Below, in pieces: positions 30,099 through 34,380 of a stretch of DNA of 34,380 nt. The number at the start of each line of letters is the position of its first letter. Within the stretch, counting starts at the first letter, position 1. Origin of the DNA: a virus. A program made the translations under genes and the position numbers. The stretch spans positions 1 through 34,380 of IMG/VR virus record IMGVR_UViG_3300037502_001885. One strand, given 5' to 3'. Under the pieces are notes generated by a model. The model searched no databases. It saw only the letters and a program-made list of their open reading frames with translations, and was not told the origin of the DNA.

Positions 30099-30944
30099 TC
30101 AATGGGCAGCGGCAACGTCGCCGCGAAAGCGTTGGAACATTTCGGTGACGAAGCCCTTGGGGTCGTTCATGGCGTGGTCGGTCAGGATGGCCGCCGGGAT
30201 GTAGAGCACGTCGCCGTCGATGCCAGCCAGCTCAAGCGTGCGGCGCATGGTCTCAGGGTCGCGTGGGTTTTGCGCGTTGACGCCTTCCATGCTGGGCCAG
30301 GTCAGGGGCGACTCCCAAACCCTGCGCAGGATGCCGTACTGGATGCGGCGCGGGCAGGACACGTCAGCCAGGCAGAAGGCGGCGGTCGCCAGGTCGAGCG
30401 GCGCGGTGTTGATCGAGCAGCGCAGGAAGCACACGTCGTCGCCGCCGCGTCGGTGTTGTCGGCCAGCGTCCAGGGCGCTGAACAACTCCAGGCGTACCGG
30501 GCGGGTAGCCGTCAAGGCCATGACAAGGGCCAGGATGGCGGTACCGCGCTGGCGCATCTGGTCGGGCTTGAAGCCCCCGCTGCAGGTGGTGTCGATCAGG
30601 ATCGTCAGCGGCGTGGCCTGGGACTGCTGCTGGTCGATGGCCAGGAAGCATTCTGGGTCGCCACCCAGGTAGGAGGGCACCATGGGGAAAGCGCCGCACA
30701 CGTCCGGCTGCAGTGCCATGGTGGACAGCTCGATGCTGTCGGCGAACTGGTCAAGCAGCTTGCGGGCCTCGGGCACTACCGCGTCGTCACCCTGGATGCA
30801 GGCGTTGATGGATTGCTCGGTGGTCTTGTAGCCGTACCACTTGCCTTCGCTCAGGTCATAGGTGCACCGGTTGTCGCGGGCATAGCGGGCCATTTCGGCG
30901 GGGCTGTCGAAGTGGACCGTCTTGGTCACGTTGTCGATTTGCAT
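30099..30944 (-). CDS. VWA-like partner of the AAA+ ATPase (DUF7192-like)
   Basis: A 281-aa protein. The core strand 'TPLTILIDTTCSGGF' (D118-T-T-C-S122) looks like a von Willebrand A metal-ion site in the form D-x-T-x-S. It is followed by 'RQRGTAILALVMALTATRPVRLELFSAL', the helix and second strand of a VWA fold. The N-terminal part ('DSPAEMARYARDN...YDLSEGKWYGYKTTEQSINACIQG') is a separate helical module. The gene follows the MoxR-type ATPase by 12 bases, and its ribosome site overlaps that gene's stop. MoxR/VWA pairs remodel or activate target proteins, as CobS/CobT do in cobalt chelation; the phage target is unknown. Confidence 0.65.
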   Translation of the reverse strand: MQIDNVTKTVHFDSPAEMARYARDNRCTYDLSEGKWYGYKTTEQSINACIQGDDAVVPEARKLLDQFADSIELSTMALQPDVCGAFPMVPSYLGGDPECFLAIDQQQSQATPLTILIDTTCSGGFKPDQMRQRGTAILALVMALTATRPVRLELFSALDAGRQHRRGGDDVCFLRCSINTAPLDLATAAFCLADVSCPRRIQYGILRRVWESPLTWPSMEGVNAQNPRDPETMRRTLELAGIDGDVLYIPAAILTDHAMNDPKGFVTEMFQRFRGDVAAAH

Positions 30945-30956
30945 GTGGGTCTCCGG

Positions 30957-32246
30957 TTAGATGGCGAGTGCCGCCCATTGGTCGTCGGTCATGCCCTTGC
31001 GCAGGACCATTTGCTTAACGTCGTCCAGGTCCAGGCCCTGGTCGAGCAGTGAAGCGCCGTGCATCGTGGCGCGTGGCGTGATGTGAATGCCCTTGAGGCC
31101 CTGGTCGGCCACCGCCTTGCGGCAGCGTTGGACCAGCTTGGCCCATTCCTTGTGGGCGCACAGCGCCGCCTCGATGTGCTCGTCGATGGGCCAGGACATG
31201 AAAACGTAGCGGTCCAGGCTGGCAGCGTCGAGCTTCATGCGGCCAACAAAGTCGGCGGTCGCGCCCAGGCCGTTGGTGTTGGCTGCAGCGATCACCACGC
31301 AGTCGGGGTGGCGCTTGACCATGCCATCAGGGAAGGCCATGACGCCGTTGGCCAGCGCAGCGTTGAAGGCCACGATGGCCTGCGGCGCGGAGCCGTCGAT
31401 TTCGTCGAACAGGAAGACGCCGCCGTGCTCCCAAGCCTCGCGGAAGGTCGAGCGCACCAGCTTGCCGTTGGCGTCAATGAATCCCACGATGTCGTACTTG
31501 GACAGCAGGGCGCCGGTGCAGTAGAACGGCAGGCCCAGGGCCTTGGCAGCGTTGGATGCTGCAGTCGTCTTGCCGGTACCGGGCGGGCCGTACAGCCAGA
31601 TGTTGAGCCGGTTGCCGTCAGGGTTGCGGGCGCTGCAGGACTTGAGCAGGGCCTCAAACTTGAAGTGCTGCAGGCCGTCGATCTTGATGGCCGTGTGCTC
31701 GGTCTTGATGACAATCTCACGGGCGGGGATGGCCTTGACTGCCTCGGTCAGCATGTTGTTGACCGCAGACATCATCACTTTCTCGCTGCGGTCGAGCATC
31801 GGGGCCACGATCTGTTCGACCTCGCCAGCATCCAGGCCAGCCTTGCCGGTGGCCAGCAGCTGCGCCAGCAGGGCGGCAACCTGGGAAACGTCGGGGGCCT
31901 TGCCCTGGATGGCTTGCTTGGGTTGCGGCGGCTGGGGCGGCTTGTTCCAGGCAGTGTCGAGCTTGACCTCGGGTTGCTTAACCTCAACGTCGGTCACGTC
32001 GTCGTCGGTGCCGTCGTCAAACTCGGCATCGGGGTCGGTCAGGGCCTCGATGTCTTCCTGGTCGAAGTACTCGGGCAGGCTGATCGCTGCATCACGCAGC
32101 TTGAAGGCCGGGAAGGCCTTGAGGGCGGATTGAATCTCAGCAAGCCGGACACGCGACCAATCGCGGCGCAGTCCCAGGTGCTTGGCCAGCGCCACAGCGC
32201 CGTCCTTGTTGAGGCCTTGAACATTGAATGTCAGTTGAGAGTCCAT
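30957..32246 (-). CDS. MoxR/CobS-type AAA+ ATPase
   Basis: A 429-aa protein from ATG 32246, preceded by AACCGGAG. The N-terminal ~60 residues ('GLNKDGAVALAKHLGLRRDWSRVRLAEIQSALKAF') look like a small helical binding domain. An acidic linker and a Pro-rich stretch follow (residues ~70-115). The AAA+ core shows Walker A G220-P-P-G-T-G-K-T-T, Walker B 'GGVFLFDEIDGS' (~275-286), sensor 1 'VVIAAANTNG' (~317-326), and 'LDRYVF' with a likely arginine finger. This is the MoxR/CobS branch, working as a ring with a VWA partner; that partner is the next gene. Substrate unknown. Confidence 0.82.
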   Translation of the reverse strand: MDSQLTFNVQGLNKDGAVALAKHLGLRRDWSRVRLAEIQSALKAFPAFKLRDAAISLPEYFDQEDIEALTDPDAEFDDGTDDDVTDVEVKQPEVKLDTAWNKPPQPPQPKQAIQGKAPDVSQVAALLAQLLATGKAGLDAGEVEQIVAPMLDRSEKVMMSAVNNMLTEAVKAIPAREIVIKTEHTAIKIDGLQHFKFEALLKSCSARNPDGNRLNIWLYGPPGTGKTTAASNAAKALGLPFYCTGALLSKYDIVGFIDANGKLVRSTFREAWEHGGVFLFDEIDGSAPQAIVAFNAALANGVMAFPDGMVKRHPDCVVIAAANTNGLGATADFVGRMKLDAASLDRYVFMSWPIDEHIEAALCAHKEWAKLVQRCRKAVADQGLKGIHITPRATMHGASLLDQGLDLDDVKQMVLRKGMTDDQWAALAI

Positions 32247-32289
32247 CGTTTTCTCCGGTTGATGGGTTGAAGTGCAACAGCGCACCGCA

Positions 32290-32309
32290 ATGCCCAGCAC
32301 GCTGGGCAT
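32290..32309. repeat. Perfect hairpin in the AAA+ gene leader
   Basis: ATGCCCAGC-AC-GCTGGGCAT, 9-bp arms with a two-base spacer, 44 bases upstream of the AAA+ ATG. No T-run follows on the minus strand, so it is not a normal terminator. It may be an operator, or a hairpin in the leader RNA. Confidence 0.6.
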
Positions 32310-32364
32310 CACGTTGATCTGTCAGAAGTGGTCGTTACCTGGTGCCGTCGCACCAGGCCCGGTG

Positions 32365-32389
32365 CTGCAGCGGAAAACTCACGCTGCAG
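32365..32389. repeat. Inverted repeat in intergenic control region
   Basis: CTGCAGCG (32365-32372) and CGCTGCAG (32382-32389) are perfect 8-bp arms around a 9-base loop. It lies in the 650-base gap upstream of the AAA+ gene, which has no convincing gene. Confidence 0.55.
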
Positions 32390-32525
32390 TCCGTCACCTT
32401 GTCTACCCCGGTGGAATTGCTCCGTAGGGTGCAGGGCGTTATCCCCTGCCAGCATTGCATCGGTTTCCCGAGGGGCTTGAGGCCCGTGACCGCCGCTGAC
32501 CGACCGTATACAGGGCCGTTCTGTT

Positions 32526-32550
32526 TGATTTGCAAATCAGCCCATATGAT
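32526..32550. promoter_or_regulatory. Perfect palindrome beside a TATGAT -10 element
   Basis: TGATTTGCAAATCA (32526-32539) is a perfect 14-bp palindrome. TATGAT (32545-32550) on the plus strand is a good -10, but no good -35 stands at the right distance, so an activator or operator role for the palindrome is likely. The direction of transcription is uncertain. Confidence 0.45.
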
Positions 32551-32591
32551 ACACCACAGGTAGCACCCGTCAACCCCGGAGGTAGCGAAAA

Positions 32592-32648
32592 ATGGCAAAA
32601 AAACAACACTTTTCAGGGTTTTTTCTGGGTGTTTTGCTTAAAAAATAG
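32592..32648 (+). CDS. Possible 18-aa cationic peptide
   Basis: ATG 32592 follows a full GGAGG (32578-32582) with a 9-base spacing. The peptide MAKKQHFSGFFLGVLLKK has basic ends and a hydrophobic middle, so it could insert in membranes or act as a leader peptide. It lies downstream of the TATGAT element. Chance occurrence is possible. Confidence 0.28.
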   Translation: MAKKQHFSGFFLGVLLKK

Positions 32649-32786
32649 GCAATCAGGGAGCTGGAAAGCCCCCAGGGAGTCACCAGGGAGCTGGGGCCAG
32701 GGTGCCCAGGTGCACCAGGGTGCAGGGTGTCAGGATCGCCGCGTGAGCCTTGCGCGTTGCTGGCGCCCTGCCGGGTAGCGAATCGC

Positions 32787-32805
32787 GCAACAGTTGCCGC
32801 ATAAT
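32787..32805 (+). promoter_or_regulatory. GCAACAGTTGC operator joined to CATAAT -10
   Basis: GCAAC-A-GTTGC (32787-32797) lies immediately upstream of CATAAT (32800-32805). No standard -35 is seen 17 bases upstream. Transcription would run into the histone-like gene at 32898. This is one of four copies of the CAACAGTTGCC-type element in the early half. Confidence 0.45.
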
Positions 32806-32897
32806 TGAGCAGCACCGACGTGGGCCGTTTTGAGGGGTGCGGCCCTGTTTGGCTTTCGGCCCGGTACTGTCACCCTGAAAACCTTGTGAGGCTCATC

Positions 32898-33017
32898 ATG
32901 GCAAAAGGTACCGTGAAGAAAAAGGCTCCGGCGAAGAAGACGGCAGCCAAGAAAGCGACGACCAACAAGAAAGCTGGCGGTCGTAAGGCAAAGGTGGCGA
33001 AGCGTACTGACGGCTGA
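32898..33017 (+). CDS. Histone H1-like Lys/Ala-rich peptide (39 aa)
   Basis: ATG 32898 has GTGAGG upstream. The 39-aa peptide is 'MAKGTVKKKAPAKKTAAKK' followed by 'TNKKAGGRKAKVAKRTDG', dominated by KKA/AKK repeats like the tails of eukaryotic H1 and bacterial H1-like proteins (BpH1, AlgP type). It should bind DNA or RNA without sequence preference. A phage copy could compact DNA or interfere with the host nucleoid. A strong terminator follows 25 bases after the stop, so the gene forms its own short transcript. Confidence 0.62.
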   Translation: MAKGTVKKKAPAKKTAAKKATTNKKAGGRKAKVAKRTDG

Positions 33018-33021
33018 TCGC

Positions 33022-33055
33022 CAACAGTTGCCAGTCCCCCTGAATGGCCGACAAT
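33022..33055 (+). promoter_or_regulatory. Promoter with CAACAGTTGCCAG element before PAPS-reductase-like gene
   Basis: TTGCCA (33028-33033), 16 bases, GACAAT (33050-33055). The -35 is inside CAACAGTTGCCAG, identical over 13 bases to the minus-strand Sak4 promoter. The -10 overlaps the terminator hairpin, and the start site would fall near 33062, about 20 bases before the ATG at 33083. Confidence 0.5.
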
Positions 33056-33077
33056 TCGTTGTCGGCCATTTTCATTT
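33043..33077 (+). terminator. Rho-independent terminator after histone-like gene
   Basis: AATGGCCGACAA (33043-33054), TTCG loop, TTGTCGGCCATT (33059-33070): a perfect 12-bp stem with a very stable tetraloop, followed by TTCATTT. It ends transcription of the histone-like gene just before the PAPS-reductase-like gene. Its sequence is nearly symmetric and could also act leftward. Confidence 0.85.
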
Positions 33078-33082
33078 GCACC

Positions 33083-33517
33083 ATGTCCACCAACGTCACC
33101 AACACCATCGCCGAGATGAAGGAACTCGCCAAGACGCATCGCCGCGTCCTGGTCGGCTTTTCTGGCGGCAAGGACAGCCTGTGCATCCTGGACCTGGCCT
33201 GCCGGTTCTTTCCCGAGGTCGTGCCCTTCTACATGGAGCTGGTGCCCGGCTTGGAATTCGACAATCGCCGCCTGCAGATCGCCAAGGATCGCTACGGCCT
33301 GGACGTGCTGCGCTTCCCTCACTTCATCTTTTGGGAGTACCTGAAGGGCGGGGTGTACTGCGACTTCATCGAGGCCTTCGAGAACCTGCCGGACATCAAG
33401 GCCTGGGACTACTACCGCTGGGTGATCCACGAAACGGGCAGCACGCTCATGCTGGACGGCATGAAGAAGTCGGACGGCACCTTCCGCCGCCGCTACCGTA
33501 ACGAAGCTGAACGGTAG
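33083..33517 (+). CDS. PAPS reductase / DndC-family PP-loop protein, C-terminally shortened
   Basis: A 144-aa protein from ATG 33083; the ATG at 33044 lies inside the terminator stem. The PP-loop is 'VLVGFSGGKDSLCILDL', which binds ATP or a PAPS-type nucleotide. 'VVPFYMELVPGLEFDNRRLQIAKDRYGLDVLRFPHFIFWEYLKGG' and 'HETGSTLMLDGMKKSDGTFRRR' follow the phage PAPS-reductase pattern. Full-length relatives usually continue for another ~80-100 residues (the catalytic C-terminal part). Here the frame ends with 'YRNEAER', right where an opposite-strand small gene also breaks. The protein is probably truncated and may be inactive. Confidence 0.7.
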   Translation: MSTNVTNTIAEMKELAKTHRRVLVGFSGGKDSLCILDLACRFFPEVVPFYMELVPGLEFDNRRLQIAKDRYGLDVLRFPHFIFWEYLKGGVYCDFIEAFENLPDIKAWDYYRWVIHETGSTLMLDGMKKSDGTFRRRYRNEAER

Positions 33518-33587
33518 CCACGTGCTCGCCTTTTTTGTTCAGCACGATGTAGGCGGATTCGTTAGACATTTCTCTAATTTGTTTCAT
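33447..33587 (-). pseudogene. Truncated small phage gene running antisense into PAPS-like gene
   Basis: From ATG 33587, with GAGGGG at good distance, the frame reads 'MKQIREMSNESAYIVLNK' and 'GEHVATVQLRYG', which resembles the start of a small conserved phage protein. After about residue 27 it becomes Gly/Arg/Cys-rich, because it is then reading the reverse of the PAPS-like gene. The original 3' part appears lost at a junction near 33485-33515. Confidence 0.5.
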
Positions 33588-33702
33588 GGTGTACCCCTCA
33601 GAATGACAAAGCCACGGCGGCGACAAAGAAAAGCCCCGCGCCACAATTTTTTATCTTAGGACAAGCCCTAATGCGGCAGGGTGTTGCAACGAAGCGACAA
33701 TT

Positions 33703-34310
33703 GCACAATGCCTAGCTTGCCCCGCGCACAGTGCGCCGAATACGGATGCAAAGCCCCCAGCGTCCGGGGTTCGCGGTTTTGCGCGGACCATGCGCCAGCG
33801 CAGACAAAGCCGCAAACCATGCGCCGCGCTTTGGATGATGAATACCGCAGCGCACTTTGGCGGCAGATTAGAACGGCGCAGCTAACCCGTGCGCCCCTTT
33901 GCGCGTGTTGCACTTATGAGGGGCGATTGACGGCGGCGGAAGTGGTGGACCATGTATTCCCGTGGAAAGCATACGGGCCGCAGGCTTTCGCCGCTAACCT
34001 GTTCCAGTCACTGTGCGCCCCTTGCCATAGCCGCAAGACAAACCGGGAAGCGCGGGGGGTTTTCCGCCATTACACCGGCGCGACTTTCCGGGACTATGCC
34101 CCCAGCGAGTACCCCGCCGCCCTGCGCGGCTAGCCCTTCCCCGCCCCTGCGCCCCGCCCCGCCGCCTTGCCCCGCCCCCTGCGGCGGATTCGCTGCGCAC
34201 GTTCGCTTTTCGCATACCTTGGCGCATACCTCCCGGGGTATTATGTAACCCGCAGGTACGCAAAACGCTGCGCAGCCGTAAGGTAACTGCGCAAAAACTA
34301 GGCATTGTGC
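33703..34310. repeat. 13-bp inverted repeats flanking HNH gene
   Basis: GCACAATGCCTAG (33703-33715, containing the HNH start codon) and CTAGGCATTGTGC (34298-34310) are exact reverse complements. A related CTAGGCAATTGC is at 34318-34329. The coordinates cover both arms and the gene between. They could be operators, or marks of a mobile unit. Confidence 0.6.
33708..34133 (+). CDS. HNH endonuclease (terminase-associated type)
   Basis: A 141-aa protein from ATG 33708; a GTG at 33681 would extend it by 9 residues. HNH core: C65-x-x-C68 ('LCACC'), V80-D81-H82, N97 in 'AANLFQSLC', and C103-x-x-C106-H107 ('CAPCHSRK'). An N-terminal Cys/His group (C9, C14, C25, H28) may bind another zinc. HNH proteins of this size are commonly encoded just upstream of terminase genes in cos-type siphophages and are needed for terminase cutting in some. 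The capsid fragment at the other end of the window suggests that terminase lies beyond this edge. Confidence 0.85.
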   Translation: MPSLPRAQCAEYGCKAPSVRGSRFCADHAPAQTKPQTMRRALDDEYRSALWRQIRTAQLTRAPLCACCTYEGRLTAAEVVDHVFPWKAYGPQAFAANLFQSLCAPCHSRKTNREARGVFRHYTGATFRDYAPSEYPAALRG

Positions 34311-34380
34311 TCATTTTCTAGGCAATTGCCGCCGAATCCGCGCAATTTTGAAACTAAAAGTACCTACGCCCGGCGGAGAG
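34134..34380 (+). promoter_or_regulatory. Non-coding region, likely late promoter / packaging site area
   Basis: No gene seen. A C-rich run of CCCCGCCCC-type units (34137-34185) is followed by two CGCATACCT direct repeats (34211, 34223), then A/T-richer sequence with CTAGGCATTGTGC and CTAGGCAATTGC repeats. The window ends in GGCGGAGAG, a good ribosome site for a gene starting just outside, probably the small terminase subunit. A cos site or late promoter could lie here. Confidence 0.5.

Noticed and set aside
31059-32270. A 403-codon plus-strand ORF opposite the AAA+ ATPase gene, and similar long antisense ORFs at 21305-22045, 22060-22953 and 30057-31052
   Set aside because: They lie opposite genes with clear motifs. 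Their length is explained by high third-position G+C of the real strand, and their products show no known domain.
32335-32598. Overlapping ORFs on both strands (minus 87 aa, plus 73 aa) in the control gap
   Set aside because: No ribosome site, odd composition and no recognisable domain; neither could be preferred. The region is described as non-coding.
33044-33082. Upstream ATG 33044 as start of the PAPS-reductase-like gene
   Set aside because: It lies within the terminator stem and has no ribosome site; ATG 33083 is closer to the usual start of the family.

Overview
The window is most of a tailed, siphovirus-like phage or prophage genome. Recognisable families include an HK97-fold capsid, head-tail connectors, a tail-chaperone pair with a -1 frameshift, a tape measure, a central tail tip protein, collagen-like fibres, a holin and a GH24 endolysin. 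These are followed by divergent replication and control genes. The sequence opens inside the capsid gene. The last bases look like a ribosome site for a gene beyond the edge, next to an HNH gene of the type often found beside terminase. The missing part is therefore probably terminase, portal, protease and the capsid N-terminus. A Gram-negative host, perhaps a betaproteobacterium (Burkholderiales), is my inference from the replication gene families; nothing in the window proves it.

Layout. (1) 2-20469, plus strand: one tightly packed late operon in the order capsid, connectors (interrupted by a GIY-YIG homing endonuclease), tail tube, chaperones, tape measure, tail tip, collagen-like fibre, fibre chaperone, glycosyltransferase, and a lysis cassette with several tiny membrane peptides. 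(2) 20456-27081, minus strand: an early operon of about 15 genes, mostly coupled by ATGA/GTGA overlaps. It runs Cro-like regulator, replication initiator (DUF1376/lambda O-like), helicase-loader-like protein, nucleases (Ref-like HNH, DUF1064-like), Sak4-type ATPase, SSB-like protein, Gp157 and MazG. (3) 27326-27947, plus strand: a small HTH repressor and a companion ORF, divergent from the Cro-like gene. This gives a lambda-like cI / cro-O-P order. (4) 27948-28227: a G-rich repeat region between convergent operons. (5) 28228-32246, minus strand: small hypothetical proteins plus a MoxR-type AAA+ ATPase with a VWA-like partner. (6) 32247-34380: a long control region, a histone H1-like peptide, a shortened PAPS-reductase-like gene, a broken small gene and an HNH endonuclease.

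Base composition changes sharply near 20.88 kb. The late half is close to 50% G+C (30 of 60 in line 5041) and the early half is clearly richer (39 of 60 in line 31321). A perfect 54-bp tandem duplication sits on that boundary and duplicates the start of the MazG gene.

The most interesting non-coding structure is in and around the initiator gene. A 20-bp inverted repeat enclosing two smaller hairpins would bury the initiator's ribosome binding site. A cluster of hairpins and short iterons in the linker-coding part of the gene looks like an origin, as in lambda O. A recurring AACAGTTGCCA element forms the -35 region of several early promoters.
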